Assembly: GCA_946894095.1 (NCBI GenBank)
Contig: OX335657.1
Coordinates: forward strand, 14,074,001 to 14,138,000
DNA: 64,000 bases
Reading direction: 5' to 3'
Source of the DNA: Incurvaria masculella
Taxonomy: Eukaryota > Arthropoda > Insecta > Lepidoptera > Incurvariidae
In this document: piece by piece, positions 1-11,986 of the stretch
How the letters are laid out: each line of letters opens with the position of its first letter
Position numbering within the stretch: the first letter of the stretch is position 1
The notes under the pieces: generated by a model
The model's input: the letters and a program-made list of their open reading frames with translations, nothing else
Told to the model about the DNA's origin: nothing
Databases searched by the model: none
Position numbers and translations under genes: made by a program

Positions 1-890
1 ATAATAAAAGTTGAATATAGTCACAGTATTTGCGGCAAAAACAATTTCACAATTTCAGGATTATTGGTTTTGTTACAATTTTTAAAATATTTTTTTAACG
101 GCGCCATCTAACGGTATAAAACTTGTGATCTCTGATTACAACAAAACAATTAAACCTGAAATTATGAAAATTTTTCGCCACAACTACTATGGCTATATTT
201 AATATTTTTAACGAATCCGTGCCTTAAAGTGCAATGCTTTGTGCGTTCTCTGTAAAAAAAACTTTTTATGGGTCGGAACACCCTTAAAGGTGAAGTCACT
301 TTGAATTCATCCGGTGAAAGTTTATAATACATAAAACATTCAAAAACATTTTAATCGCTGGTTTGATTAAAAATGATCATTACATATATCTGTAGTTAAT
401 CGTTTTTTATGATTTTTCAAATTAATTTTAACTTCCATATGATTCTAGATAGTTTCAGTCACAAACATCCAAAGGAACCACACATCCAATAACGTTCAAT
501 AGAACAGTAGAATTAATTAAATCGCAACATTTGTCAATGTTGCATTATTCCTTTGAGATAAAATGACATAGCTTCAATCAAGTTTTCAATGTTCCAATGT
601 CACAATAAAGATATATAATATTTATAGTCGGAACTGGATTTATTCGAAAGTAATATTAACTGAATCGAAAAAATGTATCGAAGTGACGTAAGAAAGTATT
701 ACTTTTCGTTACAGTCTGATAACACACACAGTAAGTTAACAGTGAATGTTTCCAACCATTCTCCTCCCGCAACACTTATCTAGGAGCCTCGATGACATAA
801 TGATTGAATAACTTCCTTATTTATGTAAAGTCGCAGAAGCCACCTCTGTTTTACGCGGTGGTCTGTGCACCCCTCCTCTGTAAAAAGCCT
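1..890. other. AT-rich stretch, nothing recognised
   Basis: No coding pattern, RNA gene or repeat that I can match elsewhere in the window. Reading frames here are short and interrupted. Confidence 0.5.
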
Positions 891-1030
891 GTAAGAAACA
901 AGGTGGACGAGGAGGTGTGGGAGCCACCCCGGGCCGGGCGGCGGGCGGCGGGCGACGCCGGTGGGGAGGGGGGGGGGGGGAGGGGGCGCGCCGCGAGCGA
1001 TCGCCTCCGCAACCCTTTCGCTTTTTACTC
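891..1030. other. GC-rich island with G tracts
   Basis: A sharply bounded GC- and CpG-rich block in AT-rich DNA. It has several GGGCGGC words and a nearly pure G run around 967-986, so G-quadruplex formation on the + strand is possible. It could be a promoter or first exon, but no splice site or transcript evidence supports either. The overlapping 87- and 96-codon frames are low-complexity and not convincing. Confidence 0.45.
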
Positions 1031-2149
1031 GGCCGCTGTACATGGTGGGTCAGGTTTAAAGTTTAAGGATTTTTATAGAACGCGCGACAAATGATGCTAT
1101 CAGGGTTTTTTCAATGAAAATTCGGTATGAGTAATCCAAGAGACCAAAGGCGCTCAAAAAAGGTGCATAAGCTTGGGACTGTTATTGCGCCCCTAAGCAT
1201 AACAAAATGTGCGGGGGCAACGACATTCCATCCAGTTAAAGGGATTATAGAGACAGAATACGCTCTGCTTCTGTTGCCTGACATCACCGGGGTCATTTAC
1301 TATCATACATAGACTGAAAGCCTCGGTAACCCAATGACATGACGTCTCGGTACTTAGGTTAAAAAATACTAGTAGTGGTCGGGTTTTAGATGTGTAAATG
1401 ATAAATAAAACTGAAAAAAATATTAAACATTTAAATTATTCGGTCTTAAGTAAAATATACTTTCTCGTACCAATAAAGTACGTCGCTTTTTTCAACGTAT
1501 ATAATATGTAGGTATGTTGAATCGATGTAAAGCAAGGACACATTAATTAAAGATTAATTGTATCTTAACGTTTTACTCAAATGAATTTCGGGAAACCATC
1601 GCTTATTATTGTGTAATTAAAATAAAATTGACATTGTTGTTCTTTATGAATGTTTTTAGGCGACACCCGGTATACGCTAAGCTTCTCGCATTTCTTCGAC
1701 GCTTCTTAAAGTGTCTCACACACACTTCGACAAAGGCTTTCGCGTGCGTGTGACCCTGTGTGAGTACGCTCTATATATGACGCCCGGGTGAGTGTGTATG
1801 TGTGTGCGTCTCAAAGAATTATTGCGCGAAACGAAAGGCATTTATACCCTCGGAGGCGCCCCTTCCTCAAGAAAAATAGCTGAGACGACCTAACCCTTTC
1901 AGGGCCCTATCTTTTGATGTAGAGGGCGGTGAATAAGATGTGAGAGTTTTCGAAAAAGCTTAATTTAAATGTGCCGTCGCTGGCTCTCAAAGGAAATTTT
2001 CTTTAATTTAAGTACTGTCTTGTCTTACACGGCTGCTTGAGATGTACCTTTGAATATAAAGTAAATAGCAATAGTAAAATAATAGTTAAAGTTAAGGCTA
2101 GGTACAAATTAAATATTGACAAAGCGTTATGCGACAATTCCCAAGGGAT
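1031..2149. other. Non-coding stretch with a weak TATA-like word
   Basis: No gene recognised. Around 1690-1860 there are GT/CA-rich tracts and a TATATATG word near 1772 before a CpG-containing segment. This could be a core promoter or chance. The remainder is AT-rich. Confidence 0.3.
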
Positions 2150-2445
2150 GTAGCGTATCTCTCTGTGTTGTAACGTCTCCACCATAGAGAGTGCTCGTCG
2201 GAGCTGCAACGCTGTCCATCCGTCCAATATTTACCGTCACTCGACGCGGAACTGACAAGGAATGCACACATTCACCGAAGATATAAAAACAATAGGAACC
2301 GACCGATGCTATAGATCCTTTCTCTACAGGGAAACTATGGAATGGAACCGCCCGCTGCTGAAATATTTCCCTCAATTTCCAACCTGTAGTCCTTGAAACG
2401 TGGTGCAATGTTGGTGTGTTTTCGCAGATCTCGTGAAAGTTCGAA
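2150..2445 (-). repeat. Unclassified repeat family, copy 1 (minus)
   Basis: Read on the minus strand, this aligns by eye with the + strand at about 37845-38095. Both share the words GAAGGATCTA or GAAAGGATCTA, a GTGAATRTGTGCATT block and CAGCTYCGACGAGCA. A 130-codon minus-strand frame runs through it (2519 to 2127). Residues such as SVGS are kept in the other copy's frame, so the family may once have coded. Its class is unknown to me. Confidence 0.45.
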
Positions 2446-3086
2446 AGCACATGGGCATCGAAATAAAAAATGCAAATACTCGATTTTGGTAATCGTGTCA
2501 TGGAAGATTCACATGCCACGACTATGGCAACTACGGATTTCTCCGCCTGCGAGAGACGTAGGTTACCCGAAGGTCACCATAATATCATATGACAATTTAA
2601 TGTTGCAAATCCACGGATGCATACCTCAGCCGTGGATCTCAACGACATGGGTTTGTATTGAGATAAAAATCGGATTATTTGGAATACTTTGTGGATTGGA
2701 AAAGGTTCGACCATTAAAAAGCACAATCCATGAACAATCATTTATGATCCCATAGGATAAATAAACTACAGAACCTTTATTTGTCTTCGTTGGCCGAGAC
2801 ACAAATTGTCTGGGCGTTTTTTACCGATTTTCGAGTAAGCATTAATTGGTATAGAATTTCGAGTAGATTGTAGATGCTGCTCTGAAAGTTTTGTTTTTTA
2901 TTGTATTCGATTCCGTCCGTCTTCCTGGAACGGGTTTAATTGTGTCGAAGACGACACTGAGAGGATACATTTCAAAACCAATTAGAGTATTTTGCAAATG
3001 AAAATTGTCAGACATTTTACGGACAATGCCTTGATACATTTTCTATCGGAGAGTTCTTGCCCACCTTGCCTCTTTCTGTTAGATTG
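2446..3086. other. Nothing recognised
   Basis: Interrupted short frames only; no repeat family matched within the window. Confidence 0.4.
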
Positions 3087-3350
3087 TTTTTAAGTAACTG
3101 TGCATGGATGGCTAAACATCACACCCACCGTCATGATATTATTCCAACACCTGCCCTTTATGAACACGGCTACATTAAATTATGGATGGAAAACACTGAG
3201 ATTTTTTTCCTTGCTGCTTCGACTATCTTTTCATCCAATGGGATGGTACCGATCCAGGCGGGCCTAACAGTAGCACCTAGTAGATGAAGAGGACCTGCCA
3301 TTTTACAATGATTCTGAACCATTGAACAGCTCGTTTTCGTGATAAAATGG
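3087..3350 (-). mobile_element. SINE copy (shared body), minus
   Basis: Minus-strand copy of the window's dominant SINE. It starts at the tail side with T-rich sequence, then carries the markers CATGGATGG, ATTAAATTATGGATGGAAAA and CTTTTCATCCAATG. It ends in CTGAACCATTGAACAGCTCG, the junction found in tRNA-headed copies; the head itself is missing. Confidence 0.75.
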
Positions 3351-3436
3351 TTTTGTGAGTTTTGGTAGTTAAAAAAGTATATAATTAAGCCCACTGCATT
3401 TCTTCCCATGCATGTCACGGAACTAAAGGATTATTT

Positions 3437-3711
3437 GTTCATGGTTCGGCTTCCAAGTTTGCCAATGAAGGTTCCTTTTCTTACTAGATGGTAGGGGTCA
3501 TTGCGCCCGGGTTGGTACCAGGGCATTGAATGAACGATAATGGAAACTGTAATGACGAAAATGTCCGCATTTTCCATCCAGTTCAATGGTGCCGTGCTCA
3601 AAAAGAAAAGGTCTTGTCACGGCACCTATAATTCCTTGGGAATTCAGTGCGTTGGGCTAATATCATGGCGGTGGGTGTCGTATTATCCATCCATGGCCAG
3701 TTACAGCAAAC
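3437..3711 (+). mobile_element. SINE copy (shared body), plus
   Basis: Plus-strand diverged copy: CATGGTTCGGCTTCC, then CCCGGGTTGGTACCA, CCATCCAGTTCAATG, GGGCTAATATCATGG and CCATCCATGGCCAG. It lacks both head types. With the minus copy ending at 3350 it forms a head-to-head inverted pair separated by under 100 bp. Confidence 0.75.
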
Positions 3712-6700
3712 TCTTACCACAGTCGCTACAATATTTGGCCGTATTTGTCGTTCGTTTTGTATGAAATCAAGACAAGCCTACGAGTCCATAAAAAGAACGA
3801 CTAGTAACTGACTTTGAACGAGCTAAAAGTTTCTTCTACAAAGAACTTCCGGACACTTGTTTTGACAAAGTTTTCTTCGTTCGTCGTCTGGCTTTTTTCT
3901 CGGCCGAGGTTGTCTTGAGCTATTGTAAAGTTGGACTCGAACGGACCGAATTAGTACTGATATCTGCTAGGGTCCCAAAAATATTGATGGATAGACGAAT
4001 GGTAAAAGTTCGTCCCAAACATGTGTGCCTATAACATGCTGAGAATACTTAGCCATCATATGGATTATTTAGGTCTAGCCTCCAAAGATGGCTTCTTATT
4101 TATAGAAGCCACGAATTACATTTTAAATATATTACGATGATCTCTTTCAGTGTTAGTAATAAAACCAGAACATTCTCAGAATAGGTTTATGCAGATTCAA
4201 ATTTGATAGAAAGAAACGAAATATGTTAAGACTATTCCGAGTTTATTCTGGGTTCATTCGTATCACTGCTTATTTGTAGGATACCTTCCAATTGGGTGAA
4301 TAGATAAGACGTGCTTGGTTCACCACGGTTTCCCGGAGGGGTAGACAGAGACAAAGAAGGCCATACGGTACGATCACAACAGAGATATATACCTTTTCAT
4401 ACATGCTCTACGTTTACGGGTGTTACTTCCGTGACCATTAGGAAATAAGACATCGATATGGTCGTGGTAGTCTTGTAGGCTGCCACACTTTAATTCGCTT
4501 CTGCTTTGTAAATTTGTCTCGTCATTTTTCGGCTGTCGTAGACAGATGTTGTTGAACTTGTTCGGAAAACTCCAACCGCAGACTTTTTTAATGTACTATA
4601 TAACTGTCTTTATTCCTGCATTAGCTTTTCCGATGCACCCAAGTCTCGTTTTACAAAATTAAGATAAAATAAGATCAACGCATCCAGCTATTTTATTTAT
4701 CATTGAATATGCATGAGCATACATGCACAAACATTGCTACCTTGCTTAAATTACAGTTTATTTCTTTTAACATTGAGGCTTATTTTAACACTAAAAAGAT
4801 CTTTTGATACATTTAAAATCGTTTAATCTATTAACAAATTAATCTACATGAAATAGCAAGCACTTCCGGTAATTTTAAATATTAGAATGCCTAAAAATAT
4901 GGTCCATCTAACGTCTTAGCTAAAATATGTACCTAAATATGTCCATATGATTGACTATAACACATAGTTTCGTTCTGAAGGAAGTTCATCTTGGCGCTAT
5001 GTACTCTCGCCATGTCCCGCACATAATGTAGTTCCGGCGTCGTTTTCCTCGTACGTGCGAGCGCCGCCCGCCCACACATCGCGTATTCCGCCCAGCGTGT
5101 ATGTTCCCGCCCACAGCGAGAGTGCCGCTTCACTCATGCCGTTATGTACCAAGTGTTTGTTCTTTTTGTATATAGTCTGTTTACAAATCTATACATTGAA
5201 ATGGGTGCTATTCACTTGAGTGAATAAACCTAACTGAATGGTGCTGAACAAAATTATTTTTTTATAGTTTTTGTTTAAGAAAGTAGACAGGGATGGCTAG
5301 TACCACGCCTGCTAGAAGGAATTTGAAGCCATGCCAGGAAATTATATTTATAAGCACGGATACATTGAACTGCTTACTATTTTTAATAGTAACAATTTCG
5401 TAAGTAAGTCAACATGTTTTTGAATAAAATTTGAGATCAACACTGAGTTTGCTATCAGATTATGAAAATATGCAGATAAACAATATTTCAGATTAATTAA
5501 AAATCAAACATTTTCTTGCATTCAATGTTTGATGGCTTTTTACATTGAAATTGTATCCATCTCGCATCTGCATGTACATCGAAGTAATAGTGCACATTTT
5601 TTTGGAAATAAATAATTTTATGAATTGTTTAATATTTATTTGAAAATGTTTGTGTTGTTTTATTTTAACGTTAATGAGAAAAAAGTATAACACCTTTCCT
5701 TTCTGAGGAATTCAAAACATTAATAAAACAATTGTTTTAAAATTATTTCTAGTTACAGATAATATTTCTTAAAACTCTTCTTTTCATCTTAAAGCAAATG
5801 GACTTAGCCATTGTTTACGAACGAAAATATGCAGCTAGATAAGTTTTAATAACACCTAACACAATTAAAAACATAATAAAAGTAACGGTTGCCTTACTAG
5901 AATTTATAGAATTGATTAACTTAAGCAGAGTTTCTGCGTAAAAATAAATCAATGCAGCACGCAAACTTTTGTGAAACGAAAGTGACATATTAATAGGCGA
6001 TTTATATTTAACCAGACAATGTGCACGCGGCACTATAATAAACGCTTTCTACTTCTAGATTATATTAGTCAATTACAAGTACTACAAGATATGACAAGTA
6101 CTCAATTGAGATGCAGAGCTGCGAATAAACTACCATAGTGGTCCCACAAATGCAATCTAAGCTCAGTTTCATGTATGGCAATTAATTTAAATAAAATAAC
6201 CAGTTACGCCTATCCGATCTAGGTGCAGCGAAGCCAGCTAGACCAGTGAGCAAACAAATCAAATCCAGTTTCAAAGCTCGCCCCGTCGACCGTACACGGA
6301 ACGTAGTCTTATCTAGCGACCAGATTTGTCCACTAGCAGACACGTATCAAGCGCCTATGTGCCCCAGTTTCGGCGCATATGCCGACAAGGCGGGGCACAT
6401 ACGCTCCACATACGCTCACACGTCCGCGTGGCGTGGGCGGGGCCACGTCTACGTGCCACCTACGTGGCGCCTGTGAGCGTGTGCCAAGTTCCGCCCCTGT
6501 GTGTGTAACGTAGAACGTGACGCCGTATTTATTTTCGGCCTAGCGCTCGATCGATCGCGCGTCGTTGTCAGCTTGAGTCGTGATGAGCACGGTCGCCTCC
6601 CGCTCTGCAGCGTTCTCTCAAGGTGACTTCATGACCAATGGGTTGGGAGAAATATCTAATACTAATAATAAGGCTGAAGAGATTGTTTTTCTTGTTTGAT

Positions 6701-6797
6701 ACCATCTTATTGATGGTAAAAGCGGCAATGAACATTGTAGGTGTTTTCCATCAATTTCAATGTATCAGTGCCAGTGCAAAGAGGTTTTGGCGGCTTT
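3712..6797. other. Long gene-free stretch with two CpG-rich patches
   Basis: No gene recognised. Positions 4312-4372 contain CCGGAGGGGTAGACAGAGAC and GGCCATACGG, whose reverse complement recurs near 9526-9575, so this is a fragment of a small repeat family. Positions 5025-5120 and 6350-6580 are CpG-rich, the latter with repeated TACGCTC and CACGTCT words. The rest is AT-rich with short frames. Confidence 0.4.
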
Positions 6798-7076
6798 TAA
6801 AAAACCGGCCAAGTGCGAGTCGGACTCGCACACGAAGGGTTCCGTACCATCGCACAAGATTAAGATAATTATTATTATTTTATAATGTTACCTATTTGTT
6901 GTTATAGCGGCAAAATAAATACATAATCTGTGAAAAATTCAGCTTCCTACCTGTTACGGTTCATGAGATACAGCCCTGTGACAGACGGACAGACGGACGG
7001 ACGGACGGACGGACGGACAGCGGAGGCTTAGTAATAGGGTTCCGTTTTCACCCTCTGGGTACGGAACCCTAAAAAA
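6798..7076 (+). mobile_element. (GGAC)n element, copy E1, full length
   Basis: Begins AAAACCGGCCAAGTGCGAGT, followed by CGGACTCGCACACGAAGGG and TTCCGTACCATC. The middle has a conserved block (ACCTATTTGTTGTTATAGCG), then GAGATACAGCCCTGTGACAG and a (GGAC)n microsatellite at about 6982-7020. It ends in TAGGGTTCCGTT and GGGTACGGAACCCTAAAAAA. AGGGTTCCGTACC near the start and GGTACGGAACCCT at the end are inverted relative to each other. Non-autonomous. I believe this type is widespread in Lepidoptera, though class assignment (Helitron-like or MITE-like) is uncertain. Confidence 0.85.
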
Positions 7077-7661
7077 TGTCGAAATTTCTGCCACTGATAT
7101 TATAAATCAAAATGTTTGGATGTTCCTTATCGCACTTCGAAACTGTGCAGGAGCACCCGTGGGCTGATCAGAAGACTATGGAAGAATGGTTCGCAACATT
7201 TCGGTTTAACCTATTTTGATGGAATTTGGTAGATACATTGTTGTCTAGTCTACTTCTCATTTAGGAAATAATTATGAAAGACATAAGTCCAAAACGACAT
7301 TGACCCGAGTGGAGCCCTCGCTAGCATGCTACCTCTGCTAGTATGATAATAACATTGGCGAAAGTGGTTCAACTCTTGTAAGCAGTTGCTGATTAACTAA
7401 AAAATTATGTTGATCTGTTTTGACGATAAGTATTTTAAACTATCATCCGAAATTGGACATTAATTATTTGGAAATACCTTCTTTTCATTCTTCTTCATTC
7501 TTTGAATCATTCGAAACCATGACATACGTCACTCGATACTTCAGTTAGGCCTTGAAGCTTGCGTTTACCTGAAATATTGATTTATTGCGATATATGAAGA
7601 AGAAAATAATACACCACAATTGAACATTATATAATAAGGTTAGACAAACGTTGTTAGTCTA
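7077..7661. other. Gene-free; fragment of a Helitron-like repeat
   Basis: Positions 7205-7330 contain GATGGAATTTGGTAGATAC and then ACATTGACCCGAGTGGAGCC, the signature of the repeat better preserved at 22477-22712. No gene seen. Confidence 0.4.
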
Positions 7662-7800
7662 TTTGAATGAATGAATGAATGAATACATTCTTTATTGTGC
7701 AAAAGAAAACAAGTAAAATTACAAAAACAATTCGAAACAACAACAAAATTGCACAAAGGCGGACTTATCACTAGGAGTGATTTCTTCCAGTCAACCTTTG
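7662..7800 (-). mobile_element. LINE 3' end, minus strand
   Basis: Read on the minus strand this is a LINE 3' untranslated end. It runs CCAAAGGTTGACTGGAAG, a GTGATAAGTCCGCC block and GCACAATAAAGAATG (polyadenylation signal AATAAA), and closes with an (ATTC)n tail at 7662-7684. The protein-coding part is absent, the usual outcome of 5'-truncated insertion. The clade is likely CR1/jockey-like, but I cannot fix it. Confidence 0.6.
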
Positions 7801-8652
7801 GGGTGATGAGGAGAGACAATCTAAAATATCTGTAGGTAGGTACACAATAGCAATTTGAAAGGAAAAGAATAAAGCAAATAAATTAAAAATATATACATAC
7901 AGTATAAACATACATAAACCATAATTTACATAATTAAAGTATAATTAAAGTATAGTGTTAAAGTAACTTCTTCTTTTTCTTTTGAAAGTAAGAATAAGCC
8001 TTTAATATTCTTTAAAACCTACCATTTTAATGGCAAAGACATTCTGTGGCAAGGCTGAGTCCATAAAACAGTATCTTTCTGAGCCAGATTCCTCTTATAA
8101 GAACCAACCGATCGTGCAGTATACCGACCTATAGGGTCGGTATACTGTGGAAAGCAACTGCCAAAGTATTTCCCCCAAAATGCAACCCGGCGTGCTTCAA
8201 ACGTAATTTTGTAGAAGCACCTGGCCAGCTCATATGGATTTGCAGCCCAAGAAAAAGTTTGAAAACCCATGGGCGTCTTTGGCGCCTCTTAGTGTAGAGT
8301 GTAGCGTATGTCATTACAAAACCAATCGCGTTTTACATAAAAAACTGGAAAGTGATGTGCCTCGGAGAAGAAGGTTTGTATTTTATGAATAATATTTTTG
8401 AAAGGCTTCAAATTCACTTCACGTCATATATAAAGTTAAAACTATTTCGGTAGAATAATGCACTCAAATAAAAAAATGATGAATTTGCTGAAACAGTTGT
8501 CTATTTTATAAGTGCTGATTAATTTTGTAACATTTAAAAAAATGCTTATTAGTGAAACATATGTTCACGCTTTCTTATATAGTATTTTAGGTTGAACAAG
8601 AAAGTTCAAGCCAGTAGCCGGAATTTTTCCGTTCGATAACTAAGGCGAAGAA
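7801..8652. other. Gene-free, with a perfect 13-bp hairpin
   Basis: CAGTATACCGACC at 8117-8129 and its exact reverse complement at 8135-8147 are separated by five bases. The rest is AT-rich with no recognised feature. Confidence 0.45.
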
Positions 8653-8733
8653 ATTCTGGGCGCGGTCGGCTGTTGCGAATGGCCGCGGTTCGGATTCCGC
8701 GTCGAAGCGGCAATAAAAATTGTCCGTGTTTTT
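8653..8733 (+). mobile_element. SINE fragment with internal deletion, plus
   Basis: GGCCGCGGTTCGGATTCCGC is joined directly to GTCGAAGCGGCAATAAAAAT and TGTCCGTGTT. The roughly 90-bp body segment normally between these words is missing. The sequence before GGTTCGG resembles the end of the 5S-type head. Confidence 0.65.
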
Positions 8734-9885
8734 TTCATCTTGCTCATTTTAGGCGTATTCTTGCAGAGATGCTCCTGGCGACACACCAATTTCCTATCGT
8801 AATACAGTGTATTGAACTAATATAATTCCATGTTGACTTAAGCATCAGTTTCCAGTGATATAAAAAAATCGCAGATCTCGCGCTTTCCGCGATTATCGTA
8901 GGGCATTGAAAATGTACAAACGCCTTCACAATGACCGCCACACAATTTCTTCGACCCAGATACAATTTTCTCTCAAATCCTTAGTCATCCTAGTAACTCT
9001 ACTAAATCAACAACAAGCCCTTACAAACAAGACAAAACATAATTCTCAATGTTGAACTTTTTCTGAAAAACTGTATCGTGAGACAAGGTACGCTGTTAAT
9101 GTTTGCATGGTGCCTACAACAATAATATACGTTCCTTGAGGAAACATTTTGGAGCAAGTCCTGGACAAATTCCGCTATAGATCTGTTAGGTGTGTGTGTG
9201 ATTTGTTGTCAACTGAAATAAGATATGAAAGAAGAGATTGAGACGGTTGGAACATGTAGAGCGAACGCGTGACGAAATATTGACGAAACAGATTTATTTT
9301 TCTTAATTAATAACATCACACATGAGCTATTCACTCGGATTTGTCATATTTTATTATTAGCTATTGACTTATCGTTTGCAGAGCGGAAGTGAGTGGGATT
9401 TCCTAGTTCGTACCCAGGCGGCCTAGGAGAACGTACCGTGAAGTACTTCACTTACTTTGTGAAGGTCAAGCGCGTAGAGCTATCTGAAAATATGTCTGAA
9501 AGTAAGTGAAATAACTGTGCTGCCTACGAACCGTATGGCCGTCTATCATCTCTGTTTACCCCTCCGGGGAAGCATCGAGATAGTGTGTGTGTTTGTGTAG
9601 TGCGTGAATTACGTTTGAAAGAATGTGCTTGATATTTGAGTAATGTTTAAATTTTATTAGATAGACGATAAATATATATTAAGATACTATAATATAGATA
9701 AATATATATTAGAGAAAAAAATGAAAAGATGCGAAGATGATCTCTAATTATGATCACGCCGCGGCGTGATGAGCCCAGTGCTGTGTGATATGGCTACGGA
9801 GTTCTAGTTGGCGTGTCCAAACACCACTATAGAACCGTTTGTGCTCGATTGTTGCTCTGGAGGGTTACCATGGTAAATTGACGCG
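8734..9885. other. Gene-free stretch
   Basis: No gene. 9526-9575 (CCGTATGGCCGTC, CTCTGTTTACCCCTCCGGGG) matches the reverse complement of 4312-4372, indicating a small dispersed repeat. Confidence 0.35.
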
Positions 9886-10014
9886 TCGGGTGAATGATTA
9901 AATTTCACGTTTGGTTGCATTTCGTAACAGGCTAACTGGTAAACCGCAGTTGACTTGACGGAATAACACGTGGTTTGACAGTGGTATGGTGTGAAATATG
10001 ACCCAATTTTAATA
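9886..10014 (+). repeat. Diverged copy of the GATTAAAT MITE
   Basis: Shares GATTAAAT, GGCTAACTGGTAA, CAGTTGACTTGA, ATAACAC and TTTGACAGT in order with 35401-35532. The terminal inverted repeat is decayed here. Confidence 0.5.
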
Positions 10015-10051
10015 ACGTACTTGCCTGATCACCAGGAGAATGAATTTACAA

Positions 10052-10320
10052 TGATGGAATGGTTGGCTAATGACTTATCAACCGTCATGATATTAGCATC
10101 ACATAATTGGGTGCCAAACCAGGACCTTCCCTTTATGAGCACGGTTACATTGAACTGAACACGGTCAACGTTTCACTGCTTCTTCGACCAGTATTTCATC
10201 CAATGCGACAGTACGAACCTGAGCGGATATGACCGTACCACGTAGTGGGGAAAAGGTTTCACAACCAACGGTTTTGATTCCGAACCATGGAAAACCTCGA
10301 ATTCGTTACAAAATGCATTT
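10052..10320 (-). mobile_element. SINE copy (shared body), minus
   Basis: Markers GGAATGGTTGGCTAAT, AACCGTCATGATATTAGC, CAGGACCTTCCCTTTATGAG, ATTTCATCCAATGCGACAG and GATTCCGAACCATGG occur in body order on the minus strand. Head region truncated. Confidence 0.75.
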
Positions 10321-11477
10321 TTCGCAGCCTCCCTGTAAGTTGGAAAGCCTGTGGGGTCGCCGGGCACCTGTTATGTAAGGCCCTGGCATATGCCATATGC
10401 CGCGCTCAACAAAAAAAGTAAATATATCCTCAAGAAGTTTAATGAATGTCTCGTAGTGTATACTCGTCAAGAGAGTAGCGTAGCGTCTCTCATACATAAC
10501 TCTTGTTATCGTGCGACGATTCTTAAGTCTCGAGTTTCCAGCAGAACACGATAAATGAGTTACCATTTATTTTTGCTCCGCGGCGTCGGGGATGGGGCTC
10601 GCCGTCCGCGGCGAGGGGTGCGGGGGGTGCGGGGGGTGCGGGGGCGGCGGGGGGTGGAGGCGGCAAAAGGGGTGGAACTCGGAGGCAGATAATTGAAGAT
10701 GAAATTGGCTCTTCGCAAAATTAGCGAGCAAGTTATTGAAACCGTAATGAGGTAGGGAAAAGATTGAAGTTTCGGCCCAATATTAAATAAGATGTACCGG
10801 TACCGAGCGTTAAGGAATCTGTGAAATTTGGAGGTTCATTGAAAAGCTAACACATGGGGGAATAGCTGATGCCAAAACGAATGAAGCCACACATATGGAG
10901 AGATGCTACACGCCTTTTTGGCGAGAAATTTGTCCGTTTTAACATCGTAGTAGGCTGTGTATTTGAGTTGTTGTTGCGGAGTACTGTTTGTGAAGCTTTG
11001 CATGAATAAAAATACCTATATCTATATTAAATATTTTTACGCATCACGGAGCCACGGATCGGCATGAATATTTGCACAAAGCCTCCTTTTAAAATCGAAA
11101 TAAATATTTTAGATATTGTCCTGAGTGGAGCCAGGTAACGCAACTAGTTTATACGCTCGTAGTAAACATAAATAAATATGCTTAATGAGAATGTTTTGCA
11201 AGATGGTAAAACAATATCATAACAATATTAAAATTAATTCGTCCACGGAGTAGTCAGTGACGGAAATAGCAATGGAAACTCGTTGGAATGGGGGCGGCGG
11301 CGTAGTCATTTGTACACACGATGGCGGTAGCGCCGACAAGTCAGTTCGCTTACAAATTCGCTAGCTAATGATGTTCTTGAGTTTCACCGGCACCTAAGAA
11401 TACGTAAAAACTTTACGGGACGCTATTTATTGCAACGAAAATTCGATGTTGATCGTCCCCAATTAGTTATCGAACTA
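10321..11477. other. Gene-free stretch around a G-rich tract
   Basis: Apart from the G-rich tract listed separately, nothing is recognised. Around 11122-11160 GAGTGGAGCCAGGTAACGCA hints at another Helitron-like end. No gene. Confidence 0.35.
10613..10656 (+). other. G-quadruplex-type tract (TGCGGGGG repeat)
   Basis: Three near-tandem TGCGGGGG-type units followed by GCGGCGGGGGG give at least five runs of four or more G separated by loops of three to four bases. This matches the intramolecular G-quadruplex pattern on the + strand. It sits inside a wider CpG-rich island at about 10575-10690. Confidence 0.6.
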
Positions 11478-11890
11478 GTTAACTTCTCCTTCTTCTTCTT
11501 CTTGAGCCTTTTGCTGTCCACTGCTGGACGTAGGCCTCCCCCAGACTTCGCCAAGTTGTGCGGTCTCCAGTTTTTCTTTGCCAGTTGTCACCTGCTGTCT
11601 GACGTATGTCGTCAGACGAACGTTCTGGCGTTTTTCTTCTTTCACGCTTCTTTTCCTTGTGTAGGGTCTCCACATCAAAACTTCAGTGCTCCATATGTAG
11701 TCATATCTGCGACATACGTGCCCAGTGGCAGTCACTTGAGTTTAGCAACCCTATGCATAACGTCACTCATTACGTTGGCATTCGGTCACGCAGTGAAATA
11801 CCGAGCATGGGTCTTTCCATTGCCCTTTGGGCTACTTACAGCTTGTGTGTAGTACCAACTGTGAGCGTCCATGTCTCGCAGGCGTACTGC
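11478..11890 (-). pseudogene. RTE-like LINE reverse transcriptase C-terminus, broken
   Basis: On the minus strand, translated pieces match the C-terminal end of the endonuclease-reverse transcriptase LINEs common in Lepidoptera. A piece like YACETWTLTVG comes first, then VAQRAMERPMLGISLRDRM, then DVETLHKEKKRERR and finally WRSLGEAYVQQWTAKG before a GAA-rich tail. In intact relatives these pieces run in one frame (AMERAMLGVSLRDR ... W ... AYVQQWT). Here stops and frame changes separate them, so the copy is dead and 5'-truncated. The short overlapping frames are remnants of this one element. Family assignment rests on remembered family patterns, not a search. Confidence 0.7.
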
Positions 11891-11986
11891 AGTCAGTGAA
11901 TTTACAATAATCCGTGAACACGTTACCGCCACACGAATAGGTTTCAAACACCACTCGCGTAGTTTAAGAACGGCCCGTAAGCTATG

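Noticed and set aside
804..1094. 96-codon frame across the GC-rich island
   Set aside because: Both strands are open because GC-rich sequence has few stops; the protein is low-complexity and no domain is seen.
2127..2519. 130-codon minus-strand frame as a host gene
   Set aside because: The region is a repeat with a second copy at 37845-38095, where the frame is broken; more likely decayed mobile DNA.
8117..8147. Hairpin as a transcription terminator
   Set aside because: Bacterial-type terminators do not apply in this nuclear genome; kept only as a structural note.
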